From Lewinellaceae bacterium (GTDB lineage Bacteria; Bacteroidota; Bacteroidia; Chitinophagales; Saprospiraceae), in NCBI GenBank assembly GCA_020636435.1, contig JACJXX010000002.1:558001-622000 (forward strand): 64,000 bases of DNA. The letters run 5' to 3'. A program made the position numbers and the translations under genes. The notes beneath the pieces were generated by a model, which worked only from the letters and a program-made list of their open reading frames with translations, was not told the origin of the DNA and did no database searches. Positions 6,740-16,300 of this stretch are shown here, one piece after another. Each line of letters opens with the position of its first letter. Position 1 is the first letter of the stretch.

Positions 6740-9082
6740 TTACCGTTTAATAAATTTGCCGGCGTAAATCCTCCCTTTCACAAATGCCTTCACCCAATAC
6801 GGCCCTCCCGGCAGCGCTTCCACATTCAGCCGCGCTCCGTCGTTGGTAGTTTGCCGGACCAGCAACCTGCCCCGGGCATCGTAAAGCAACACGGTAAAAG
6901 GTTGCGGAGAAGATACCGGCAACTGCACGGCCAGGAAGCTACTCGCCGGGTTGGGAAAAAGCTGTAGATGCGGCCCCTCCGCCTGCGCTTCCCGAGTGTG
7001 CACCACGGGGCATTCATTGCCTGAGTGGTAAGGGCTCTCGAAGGCGCCGATGTCGACACAACCGCCCAGTATCCGGCTGCCGCCCGCCAGGTCATTGTCC
7101 GGCATGCCGTCGTAAGCGATGCCGGCATCGATCGCGGGGCTGCCCGGCGGCAACCGGTAACCGGCGGCCAGAAGAGGGTTGGCGGCCGGCAGGTCGGTGG
7201 CATTGCGCAGGCGCTCCATGCTGTAGTCGCTGACCAGGTTGCCGCCCAGGGAAACAACCAGTACAGCAGTATCTTCCAACGGGCCTTCGAGTTCTGTAAA
7301 TCCGGGGTTATACAGGATGTTGTTTTGCAATTCAAAGCTCGAGGCGTCGCTGGCCAACAGGCTGCCGGCCTGATTATCGGTTATCGTAGAATTGGAAAGC
7401 CGGACCGTCCCGGTATACTTTCCGGCGATGACCGCGTTATCGCTGATATTATCCACAAAAAGGCTGTTGTCGATGGCGATGCGGGCCTCCCGGGTGGTAG
7501 GCAGGAATAAGGGATAGGCAAAAACGGCCCCTCCCAGGGGGCTTTGGTTGCCCTTGAAGACACAGCCCCGGATGAGCGCATCAATACCAGGATCGCTAAT
7601 GGCCACCCAAAGCGCCCCACCCTGCCCGCCGGCTGTATTGCCTTCAAAATGGCAGCGCTCCACCTCATAGGTGGCAGGCGATTCGGTGTAAACCGTCAAC
7701 CCTCCGCTTCTGCCCTGAGCATGGTTGTTGAGGAAAGAACAGTTGGCAACCCGGTAATGGAACAGGCCTACGCCCGGAAGGCTACCCATGTCCAATCCGG
7801 CGCTGTGTTGGGCGGTATTGTCCCGAAAAACACAATGGTCAAACCTTACATTGCCAGAGGCGCTGCTATCGCCGGAAGCCCATACCGCAGCCGTCGCAAA
7901 ATAGCGGGTGGTATTTTCGGCAAAGGTGGAATGGGTGATATTTACATCGGTTTCCCGCCCTCTCAGGCTCAGGAACAGAGCGCTCCCGTCGCCGAAAATT
8001 CTGTTGCTGTTCTGATAAAAAAGGCAGCTGTCCAATAAAAAGGCGGTGTTATTAGCGGCTTCGCCATCTACGGCGAACAGGCCTCCACCCCAGGTGCCCG
8101 CTTTATTGCCCAGAAAATTGCACCTGGAAAAGGCAAACCTGCAGCCGGTGCCGACGGTGTAGAAATAGGCGCCGCCCCCTTCGTCGGTCAGCGCTCTGTT
8201 GTTTTCGAACGTACAGGCAATGAACTCCAGTTGGCTGCCGAAAGAGGAAGTAACTTCAACAAATACCCCGCCGCCAAAATCGAAAGCGGAATTTCCGATG
8301 AAAAAGCAGTCATGAATACTCCCGAAGGAATCGATGCTGTAAAGGCCTCCCCCGCTTTTCTGCGTGAAGCCCGTGTTGGCGGCGTTGCCGGAAAAAGAAC
8401 ACCGGCTGATGGCTATTCGGGAAGAGGAGCTGTACAAGGCGCCGCCGTCATTGGCCAGGTTGTTGTCAAACCGGCAGTTGTCGAAAACAACCACTTCACC
8501 GCCAACAGATTCCAAAAATACCGCGCCACCGTTCTCCAGGGCTAGGTTGTGCTCGAAAGCGCACTGCCGGATGACGGGGCTGCCCAAGCAGTACATCCCG
8601 CCGCCGTTCTGCGGCGAACCTGGACCGGCGGCATGCCCGCCTCTGATAACAAACCCTTCGATCAGGGCCGCGCCGGTAACGTTCTCCCCCACCCTAACTA
8701 CATTCCGTACATTGTCCGAACGGTTGAGGGAAAAATCGCCGGCCACATCATCCCCGTTCAGGTCGCCGGAAAGGATAACGGCATTGGCCCACGGGTCGCG
8801 ACACTCTGCCTCAGTTTCATTGCCAGCAAAGCCTCCCAGCAGTTGAAGGTCTTTGTCAATAAGAAAACCGGTGTTGGACGTGTAAACGCCGACGGCGACC
8901 CACACCTCGGCGCCTTCCGGAGCCGCAGCCAGGGCGCCTGAAAGGCTGGTATAGGCATCGGCCCAATTGTTGCCGGTCTCCGCGCCGACGGCATTTTCGC
9001 GGACGTAAATTTGCCGGGTTTTTGCCGGAAACCCGGTCAGCATGAGCAGAAAAAAGACGGGGAATAGGTGTTTCTTTTTCAT
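6740..9082 (-). CDS. Secreted parallel beta-helix protein with T9SS sorting domain
   Basis: A 780-residue secreted protein. An N-terminal signal peptide is followed by a start region shared with the fragment at 4040-4501 (QIYVRENAVGAETG, LLGGFAGNE, LSGDLNGDDV). Many about 25-residue repeats follow, with C-x-F-xx-N and GGG(L/M/V)(Y/F) steps (for example CSFSGNAANTGF, SGGGLYSIDS), typical of right-handed parallel beta-helices of the polymorphic outer-membrane/choice-of-anchor type. A spacer with DIGAFE precedes a type IX secretion C-terminal domain (LFPNPASSFLAVQLP ... YDARGRLL ... GGPYWVKAF). It is probably exported through the Por system and surface-attached or released. Ligand or activity is unknown. 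The upstream region holds the phased repeats at 9318-9354. Confidence 0.85.
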   Translation of the reverse strand: MKKKHLFPVFFLLMLTGFPAKTRQIYVRENAVGAETGNNWADAYTSLSGALAAAPEGAEVWVAVGVYTSNTGFLIDKDLQLLGGFAGNETEAECRDPWANAVILSGDLNGDDVAGDFSLNRSDNVRNVVRVGENVTGAALIEGFVIRGGHAAGPGSPQNGGGMYCLGSPVIRQCAFEHNLALENGGAVFLESVGGEVVVFDNCRFDNNLANDGGALYSSSSRIAISRCSFSGNAANTGFTQKSGGGLYSIDSFGSIHDCFFIGNSAFDFGGGVFVEVTSSFGSQLEFIACTFENNRALTDEGGGAYFYTVGTGCRFAFSRCNFLGNKAGTWGGGLFAVDGEAANNTAFLLDSCLFYQNSNRIFGDGSALFLSLRGRETDVNITHSTFAENTTRYFATAAVWASGDSSASGNVRFDHCVFRDNTAQHSAGLDMGSLPGVGLFHYRVANCSFLNNHAQGRSGGLTVYTESPATYEVERCHFEGNTAGGQGGALWVAISDPGIDALIRGCVFKGNQSPLGGAVFAYPLFLPTTREARIAIDNSLFVDNISDNAVIAGKYTGTVRLSNSTITDNQAGSLLASDASSFELQNNILYNPGFTELEGPLEDTAVLVVSLGGNLVSDYSMERLRNATDLPAANPLLAAGYRLPPGSPAIDAGIAYDGMPDNDLAGGSRILGGCVDIGAFESPYHSGNECPVVHTREAQAEGPHLQLFPNPASSFLAVQLPVSSPQPFTVLLYDARGRLLVRQTTNDGARLNVEALPGGPYWVKAFVKGRIYAGKFIKR

Positions 9083-9317
9083 TTGGACTTGGTTTTAGGT
9101 GTTAACAGCCGGGACAATTCTAATAGCCCCATAGAAATTAAGGATGCACAAACCAGGCCGAGGATGCACGAAATCTGAAAACATCGGCAGGCACGCCTGG
9201 CCAGCCGCAGGGACCAATTTCATGAGAGATGATGCGGCACGAGGGAGTCCCGGTTTAGACGAACGGCCAAAACTGACGATACGATCAATATATAGGCAGA
9301 AAAGGGTATGAGGCTAG

Positions 9318-9354
9318 TACAAATCGTTCAAATGTTTGTACATTTTTCTCATTT
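9318..9354 (-). promoter_or_regulatory. Candidate operator upstream of the beta-helix gene
   Basis: GTACAAATCGTTC (9318) and GTACATTTTTCTC (9339) start exactly 21 bp apart. GTACAAA (9318-9324) and TTTGTAC (9336-9342) also form a perfect inverted repeat with an 11-nt spacer. ACAAATCGTTCAAA (9320-9333) matches the repeated 14-mer at 4657/4678 in 12 of 14 positions. It lies about 236 bp before the start codon. No clear -7 element could be placed. Confidence 0.5.
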
Positions 9355-9412
9355 TGGGCCCAAAAGGAGAAAAAAGGAGGTATTTGTGATATTTTTCATT
9401 CAACCATTTAGC

Positions 9413-9517
9413 CATCCAACAATTTCACCCTGAGCTTGTCGAAGGGCAACCATCCAACAATTTAACCATCCAACAATTTCACCCTGAGCTTGTCGAAGGG
9501 CAACCATCCAACAATTT
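9413..9517. repeat. Tandem intergenic repeat carrying CCCTGAGCTTGTCGAAGG
   Basis: Two copies of a unit made of CATCCAACAATTT plus the sequence CCCTGAGCTTGTCGAAGGGC alternate with extra CATCCAACAATTT copies. The GAGCTTGTCGAAGG core is a widespread bacterial intergenic repeat. The rest of 9083-9528 holds only the operator at 9318. Confidence 0.6.
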
Positions 9518-9528
9518 AGCCATCCCCC

Positions 9529-10218
9529 CTACCTCCACTGATCCCGAAACAACTTCCACACCTCATCCTCCTCGTCGGGGTTGGCGGTGATCCTCACCGG
9601 TTCTTTCTTTACCGGATGCTCGAAGGAAAGCGCCCGGCAGTGCAGGTGGATGGAGCCGTCGGGGTTGGGGGTGGGAAAGCCGTACTTGACATCGCCGCGG
9701 ATGGGGCAGCCCAGGCGGGCCAACTGCACCCGGATTTGGTGCGGGCGGCCGGTTTCGGGCCGCACTTCGATCAGGTTGTGAGAGCCGATGGCGGCCAGCA
9801 GCTTGTACTCCAGTTCCGACCTTTTGGCGTCGCCCTTGGCCTTGGCATAGGCGTGGGCGAAGTTTTTGTTGCGGTCTTTTTCGATGTAGTGCACCAGGCG
9901 GCCGCTCAGCGGTTCCGGCCGGGTTGCGCTAATGGCCCAATAGAGTTTCTCAATCTCCCGGTCCTTAAACAACTGGTTCATCCTCGCCAGCGCCTTGCTG
10001 GTGCGGGCAAAGATGGTCACCCCACTCACCGGGCGGTCGAGGCGGTGGATAACGCCCAGGAAGACCGCCCCCGGCTTGTTGTATCGGTTCTTGATGTAGT
10101 CTTTTACGAATTCGCTCAACGGCCGGTCGCCCGTATCGTCGCCCTGCACCAGGACGCCTGCGGGCTTGTAGACGGCGATGAGGTGGTTGTCTTCGAACAG
10201 TACTTGTAGTCCTCGCAT
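9529..10218 (-). CDS. RluA family pseudouridine synthase
   Basis: A 229-residue enzyme that isomerises uridine to pseudouridine in structured RNA (rRNA or tRNA). The catalytic motif is GVIHRLDRPVSGV with nucleophile D61. The N-terminal KPAGVLVQ element and the later RPETGRPHQIRVQLA and HCRALSFEHP motifs are the standard RluA-family signatures. There is no S4 domain, so it belongs with the short RluA/TruC-like branch, and the exact target base cannot be assigned. The ATG at 10218 is well placed at the start of the conserved fold. It is separated by about 80 bp from the MocR gene upstream. Confidence 0.88.
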   Translation of the reverse strand: MRGLQVLFEDNHLIAVYKPAGVLVQGDDTGDRPLSEFVKDYIKNRYNKPGAVFLGVIHRLDRPVSGVTIFARTSKALARMNQLFKDREIEKLYWAISATRPEPLSGRLVHYIEKDRNKNFAHAYAKAKGDAKRSELEYKLLAAIGSHNLIEVRPETGRPHQIRVQLARLGCPIRGDVKYGFPTPNPDGSIHLHCRALSFEHPVKKEPVRITANPDEEDEVWKLFRDQWR

Positions 10219-10299
10219 TTTCGGTTATTCTTCATTTTGGCCTGCAAAGGTAGGGTTTATTGCGGGAGGATGGCGACTTTGAAGGCAAAGATATGCCCA

Positions 10300-11769
10300 T
10301 CAGCCCAGCACCCCCGCCATCTTTTCCAGCGCCTCCCGGATCAGCTCCTCCCGGTAGGGCGCGTATCCCAACACCAGCCCCGGCGGCTGCCGGAACTGCT
10401 GCGTATAGCCGGAAATCGGCGAGGCAACAACCTCCTTCTGCCTCAGCCGTTCAGCTACCTGCCGGTCATCCCGGTCTTTTTCCAGCCAGCCCACCGCGTG
10501 CAACCCCGCATCCGACGGATTCACCCGCAGGGCTTCCCCCAGCAACTTTCCACTCCAGTAGACGAGCGCTTCCTGCCGCTCCTGGTAGAGCACCCGCATG
10601 CGGCGCAGGTGGCGCTCCAACTGGTCTTCCTCCAGGAAGGCGGCCAGGGTGGCCTGCTCCAGGATGCTGTTCCCGCGGTCGGCAAAGCCCTTGGCGCGGC
10701 GGAAAGCATCGGCCAGGGCGGGAGGCGCCACCAGGTAGCCCAGGCGCATGGCGGGAAAAAGGACCTTGCTGAAGGTGCCCATGTACACCACCCGGCCGTT
10801 GCGGCCGATGCCCTGCAGGGCGGCCAGGGGTTTGCCGCTGTAGCGGTACTCGCTGTCGTAGTCGTCTTCCAGTATCCAGGCCTCATGGCGGGCGGCCCAG
10901 TCCAGCAATTCCAGCCGGCGGGACAGGCTCATCACGACGCCCATTGGGTACTGGTGGGAGGGCGTCAGGTAAGCAAGCTTCGCCTCCGGGGCTATTTTCA
11001 AACCCTCTTTAACCGATAAGCCTTCTTCGTCCAGCGGCACGGGAACCGGGCGAACCCCCATCAACATCATGGCTTCCCGGGCGCCGTTGTAGCCGGGGTC
11101 TTCGATCCAGGCGCCATCGCCGGGGTCGAGCAGGAGCTGGCAGGCCAGCCCCAGTGCCTGCTGGATGCCGTTGACGATGAGCACCTGCTCCGGCTCGCAG
11201 CGCACGCCCCGGGAGAACCGCAAATACTGCACGATGGCGCGCCGCAGGGGCAAATAACCGGCAGGGTCGCCGTATCCAAAGGCGTCGAAGCTCAGCGATT
11301 TGCTCTGCCGGCTCATCAGGCGGAACCACTGTTGGAACGGAAAATCCCAGAGGGCAGGCACGCCGGGGCGAAAAGGCTTCAGGTTGTGGCTGCCCGGCAG
11401 GGCGCCGGCCGGCAGCCGGGCGATCGCCCTGGCTCTCCGGGAAAGCAAGGGCGGCGGCAGAGCTGCCGGAATTGCTGCTGACTGCATCCCGGGCCGGCTC
11501 AGTTGATCCGGCAGTTGGCCGCTGACGAAAGTGCCGGCGCCGGCGTGCCCGCTGAGGTACCCCTCCGCCGATAGGTGCTCGTAGGCCTGCAGCACCGTCG
11601 TGCGGGATACCTTCAGTTGCCGGGCCAGCGAGCGGCTGGGCGGGAGCTGTTCCCCGGCCTTCAACTGGCCACTGAGTATCGACCGGCGGATGTGCTCGTA
11701 TAGCTGCAGGTACTTGGGTGGCGGGCTCTCGCCCCATTCCAGGGTGCTGAACACGAGATGGATGGCCAT
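10300..11769 (-). CDS. MocR-type transcriptional regulator (GntR HTH plus aminotransferase fold)
   Basis: A 489-residue fusion. The N-terminal about 80 residues form a GntR-type winged helix (YEHIRRSILSGQLKAGEQLPPSRSLARQL, SRTTVLQAYEHL). The rest is a fold-type I aminotransferase domain. The PLP lysine is K335 in GTFSKVLFPAMRLGY, preceded by EDDYDSEYRY, the typical MocR/PdxR signature. Regulators of this family usually sense PLP and control vitamin B6 or GABA/taurine genes. No such gene lies next to it here, so the target is unknown. The neighbouring helicase is co-directional but separated by only 13 bp, so the two may share a transcript. Confidence 0.9.
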   Translation of the reverse strand: MAIHLVFSTLEWGESPPPKYLQLYEHIRRSILSGQLKAGEQLPPSRSLARQLKVSRTTVLQAYEHLSAEGYLSGHAGAGTFVSGQLPDQLSRPGMQSAAIPAALPPPLLSRRARAIARLPAGALPGSHNLKPFRPGVPALWDFPFQQWFRLMSRQSKSLSFDAFGYGDPAGYLPLRRAIVQYLRFSRGVRCEPEQVLIVNGIQQALGLACQLLLDPGDGAWIEDPGYNGAREAMMLMGVRPVPVPLDEEGLSVKEGLKIAPEAKLAYLTPSHQYPMGVVMSLSRRLELLDWAARHEAWILEDDYDSEYRYSGKPLAALQGIGRNGRVVYMGTFSKVLFPAMRLGYLVAPPALADAFRRAKGFADRGNSILEQATLAAFLEEDQLERHLRRMRVLYQERQEALVYWSGKLLGEALRVNPSDAGLHAVGWLEKDRDDRQVAERLRQKEVVASPISGYTQQFRQPPGLVLGYAPYREELIREALEKMAGVLG

Positions 11770-11782
11770 GGCGGGTTGGTTC

Positions 11783-13024
11783 TTATTTCTTCCTTTTCTT
11801 CTTTTTCCTGTTTTCGAATGCTTCTATTTCTTCCATCAGGGCCCGGTAGTCGTTGGTTCGCTCCCGTTCTATGTTGAGCGTATCTGAATATTCGTGTTTG
11901 TCAAGATCCAGCACTTTGATTTCCTTGTCGAGAAAACTCTGGATTTCGGAAAGCGTTTTCCGTTCTTCCTCAGCGCAAAAGGAATAGGCATTGCCTTTAT
12001 TCTTTCCCCTTCCGGTCCTGCCGACCCGGTGCACATAATTCTCCGGTTCTTCGGGCAGGTCGTAATTGATGACGATCTCTATATCGGGAATATCGATGCC
12101 CCGGGCGGTCACATCCGTGGCGATCAGCAACTTGGTTTCTCCGGCCTTGAATTGACGGAGGACTTCCGACCGCTCTTTTTGATCCTTGGCGCCGTGTATG
12201 GTAAGGGCAGGAATGCCCACCCTTTCCATGGCTTTGGCCACCCTTTCGGCCCTGACCTGGGTTCGGACAAAAGCCAGTATCCTGGAATCCGGGTTTTCGT
12301 TGGCCACTCTTTCCAGAAAAAACCGCTTGTGGTCCATTTCGACAAACAAAACCGCGTGGTCGATGTTTTTTGCCACCGGGTCTTTAGGGGAGAGCTGGAT
12401 GCGAATGGCGTTCTGTTTGACCAGGGAGTAGGCGATCTTTTTGATCTTATCGTTGATCGTCGCCGAGAAAAAGAGCGTTTGCCTTCTTTTGGGCAGCTTT
12501 CGCATCAGGTCTCTGATGTCCTGGATGAACCCCAGGTCGAGCATGTGGTCGGCTTCGTCCAGTACGAGTATTTCTATGTGGTGGGTTTGCAAATGCCCCT
12601 GGCTGATCAGGTCGAACATCCTGCCCGGGGTGGCTATGACGATGTCCACGCCCTCATTGAGCTGCTCAATCTGGGGGTCCTGGTCCACGCCGCCGATCAG
12701 CGCTGCCGTTTTTACCGGGGTGTACCTGGCAATGGATTCGAAAGCATCCCTGATCTGTATGGCGAGCTCGTGGGTCGGGACCAGCACCAGGCAAATCGCG
12801 CCGGTTGGCCTCCGCTGGGTCGTTTTTTTGCGATAGATCAAATCTACAATCGGAATGGCGAATGCGCCGGTTTTGCCGGTGCCGGTCTGGGCTACCGCCA
12901 GCAAATCTTCCCCGTTGAGTACATTGGGGATGGATTTGTACTGAATATCGGTGGGGCGCTTGAAGCCCATCTGGGCCAAAGCCTTTTTTATTTTCGGGTT
13001 GAAATGGTAGTCTGCGAATTTCAT
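11783..13024 (-). CDS. DEAD-box RNA helicase
   Basis: A 413-residue ATP-dependent RNA helicase of the RhlE/DbpA type. The Q motif region (FKRPTDIQYKSIP), Walker A (AQTGTGKT, 45-52), DEAD (156-159), SAT (187-189), TDVTARGIDIP and HRVGRTGRG are all intact. The tail is short and basic (ENRKKKKRKK), as in RhlE-like proteins acting on ribosome assembly or mRNA turnover. The start at 13024 fits the usual N-terminus (MKFADYHFNPKIKKALAQMGF). It lies 13 bp upstream of the MocR gene on the same strand. Confidence 0.92.
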   Translation of the reverse strand: MKFADYHFNPKIKKALAQMGFKRPTDIQYKSIPNVLNGEDLLAVAQTGTGKTGAFAIPIVDLIYRKKTTQRRPTGAICLVLVPTHELAIQIRDAFESIARYTPVKTAALIGGVDQDPQIEQLNEGVDIVIATPGRMFDLISQGHLQTHHIEILVLDEADHMLDLGFIQDIRDLMRKLPKRRQTLFFSATINDKIKKIAYSLVKQNAIRIQLSPKDPVAKNIDHAVLFVEMDHKRFFLERVANENPDSRILAFVRTQVRAERVAKAMERVGIPALTIHGAKDQKERSEVLRQFKAGETKLLIATDVTARGIDIPDIEIVINYDLPEEPENYVHRVGRTGRGKNKGNAYSFCAEEERKTLSEIQSFLDKEIKVLDLDKHEYSDTLNIERERTNDYRALMEEIEAFENRKKKKRKK

Positions 13025-13247
13025 AGGGTCGAAATATAATAGAAATATGCGAATCCGGTGCTAAAAAGCCCTGAACTACTCTATGCACACAACTTTTTTG
13101 ACTTGGGTAATCTCCTGAAATCGGACGTAGTAAGGGCGGCTCCATGGCTTTGGAACTCCCCCAACCCCCTCTTAACTCTTACGGGAGCCGCACAGAAGAG
13201 GGGGCTTTCCCAGGACTTCGGCTTGAGGCGGTATAGAATGATCTAAT

Positions 13248-13388
13248 TTAACTCCATAGTGGTTCGTTCTGCCAATTTTCCGGAAACCCCATATGCGCTT
13301 CGTCTACTTCAGGATATTCCTTAATTGCACCCAAAGACTTAATTGCTATTTTCTTAGTCCGCGATATCTTTTTTGCCATACTTGTCAT
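13248..13388 (-). CDS. 46-residue ORF coupled to the restriction-modification gene
   Basis: This frame reads MTSMAKKISRTKKIAIK followed by a tail rich in acidic and aromatic residues (KEYPEVDEAHMGFPENW, NEPLWS). Its ATG overlaps the stop of the type IIG gene as ATGA (13385-13388), the classic arrangement for translational coupling. It is followed by a TAA at 13248-13250. I do not recognise the family. The composition (basic N-terminus, acidic/aromatic tail) is protein-like. A role as an accessory or control peptide of the restriction system is only an inference from position. Confidence 0.45.
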   Translation of the reverse strand: MTSMAKKISRTKKIAIKSLGAIKEYPEVDEAHMGFPENWQNEPLWS

Positions 13389-16300
13389 AGAATGTATTTG
13401 TTATACGCCTCCTCGCTCATCCCAAACTCCGGGTCCACAATTTTCACCTCGGCCCAGCTCAGGCCGTACAGCTTGTAGACGAGCAGGTCGATCTCGGCTT
13501 CGAGGGGAGTGGTGTCGGAAAAAGCCCCCTTTGCTTGAATTACTTTTTCGATCAATTCTTCTATTTCAGGGCTTCTTTCCTTCACAACAGGGATATGGCT
13601 CAAATATTTAAAAATCAACTGATACCCATTCTGAATAGCTGTACAAAAACTTTTTATAAAAAACCAGCCCAAAGACGAATTCAGGATGGCCAGCAGGGTT
13701 TTGTTGCCTTCCGGTATGATCCAGATAGAATTGTTGCAAAGAGAACCTCGCTCGTCATAAATAAAGCAAGGAGCAATCTGAAAAACCTGATACAGAATCT
13801 TCGGCTTCTCAAACGCCTCATAATATTCACAAGCCCGTAATTCCCACCAGTATTCCCCTTTGTCGTATCGTTGACGAGCCTTTTGGGCAAAGGGAAACTG
13901 ATGCCTGGCAATTGCCGGATATGCGGCCTTCATCTTTTCAAAAGCCTGTTCTTCAGGAAGGTTGCCAAATCTCTCTTTCGTCCAGCCCTTGGGGAAAAGG
14001 ATCAAAAATTTATCCGCCGCCGGCACTTCATACCGCTTAATATCCCGCCCCGCCAGAAACGGCTTGATCACCTCCGCACTTTTAGGGTCTTCCGCGATCA
14101 GCTTGTCTTTGGTGGCTTCATCAATGACGAAAGCCTCATTATAGCCGGTTTTTATGCCATAATAGATCTTCCCCTCCACATACTCCCCCAGCGGCACCCC
14201 CGCCCGCTTCAGCTTTTCCAGCAGTTGCTGCGTGCGCGCATCCGCCAGGGTCCAACCCTCAGCGCTCAGGGCGGATTGCAGGGAAGTGAATTCAATGCGG
14301 TGTATGTATTCCGCAAAATCCTCCTGCACCAGTTCGGGCACGTTGGCAGCCTGAAAATCGCCGGTGGGTTTGGCTTTTTGCAGGGACAGGATGCAGGGAT
14401 AAGCAGTGGCTTCCTCGAAGACCGGCAGGTCGCCGAAGTCGATGACCTCCAACAGGCGGCGCTTCAGCAGCCACTCGCGCAGCGGCTTTCCAAAGTTGGC
14501 CCGCATGAATTTGTTGGAGATGATGTAGCTGAAGCAGCCGTCTTTTTTCAACAGGCTCATGCCCCTTTCGATGAAAAAGACCAGGATGTCGGCAGTGCCG
14601 GCATAGGTGTCAAAGTACTGCTTCAGGTAGGGTTTCAGGTAGGAGATCTCCTCCTGCCGGATGTAGGGCGGGTTGCCGATCACCACATCGAAACCGGTGT
14701 AATTGCCGTTTTCATCCAGCACTTCCGGAAATTCGAAGCGCCACTCGAAGGCGTCCTCGTAAAAGGCTTTCTGTTTTTCTGCCACTTTGGCTTCCAGAAG
14801 GGCCACCTCCTGCGCCAGCTTTTCGCGCTGCTCCATATCCTTTTCGTCGAAGATCATGACGCTCTGCATCAGCTGGGCTTCTTTTTCCTTCAACTCCCGG
14901 TAGTCTTTATCCTTGAAGGAAGAAAAGCCGCCGAACTCCTTTTTTAGCTGCTCGATCTCCTGGCGGATCACGCCTTTGGCGCCGGGTATGTCTTTGTAAA
15001 GGGCGACCTTTTCTTTGTAGGTGCGGGTCAGTTCTTTAAGGCGTTTTCTCTCCCTGTCTGTAAAGTGCTTATAGGTGCCTTTCAGCTCAAACCGGCTCAC
15101 CAGCGAGTTCCCCTGCTTGATGTTGATGTCGATGTTCGGAAGGGTTTCCAAGTGGGAAGTGGGAAGTGGGAAGTCGGAAGTGGGAGGTGGGAAGTCGGAA
15201 GTGGGAAGTGGGAAGTCGGAAAAGGGAGCTTTGTACTCGTCCCTTAGCTCGGGGGCGTCGGCGTAGCAGACCGGCGAAGCGGAGTCCATTCCCGTTTCCG
15301 ACTTCCCACTTCCGCTTTCCGACTTGTAGTATGCATTTTTGAGCAGCTCGATCCACAGCCGGAGCCGGCAGATCTTTACCGAATTCGGGTTGATGTCCAC
15401 CCCGAAGAGGCAGTTTTCGATGAGGGTTTGCTTTTCGTGGAAGAGGGCTTCCTGCACGCGCTGGCTGTCGCGCACGCCGGGGCGGTATTCGAACAGTTCG
15501 TCGGTATCGCGCCAGGCCACGGCCAGCTCGTCGTTTTCCACCTCCACGCGCACGTTCAGGGGCTTGCCGTCGCGGCCGAGCAAGATGCCCAGCTCGCTCT
15601 TGACGGCGATCAGCTCGTTGAGGGAAGAAACGAGGAAGTGGCCCGAGCCCACCGCCGGGTCGCACACCTTGATGCTGTTCACCAGGCGGTTGGCCTCCTG
15701 CAGGTCTTCGGGATCGTACTTGCGGCTGAGGTAATTGGCCAGGCCGGCGAAGCTGCCGCCGTCGAATTCGGCGAAGCGGGGCGATTCGCGGAATTTTTGC
15801 ACCACTGCCCGCCGCAACGCCTCCCGGCACATATACATGGTGATGAAGCCGGGGGTGAAGAAGGAGCCGTCCTGGTAGCCGTTGATCTTTTCGAAGATGA
15901 GCCCCAGCACGGAGGCGTTGATGAGGGTTTTGTTCTCCTCCTGAATGGCCTCCGAGCCTTCCGAGCTGAAATCGTAGGCGTCGAGGAAGCTGAAGAGGTA
16001 GTCGAGTGCCCTGAGTTCGCCGCTGTGGCGCTTGCCCCGTGCGTCGCGCAGCACGGTGCCGTTCATCAGAGGCAGGGTGAAGCGGTCTTTGAGGCTATTG
16101 ATGCGGAGGGTGGCGTCTTCCAGCTCGCTGATCTCGAAGAGGGAGCTGTTGAGGTAGGGGATGTGGGCAAACTTTTGCTGCACGTACCCCGGCCGTTCCG
16201 CGGGCTGTTTGGCCAGCACGTCGAAGAACAGTTCGTTGAGCTCGTCGAAGTCGGCGATGGTGCGGCTGTTGAGGAAGCGGTAGGCCGCGTCCCCCCGGTG

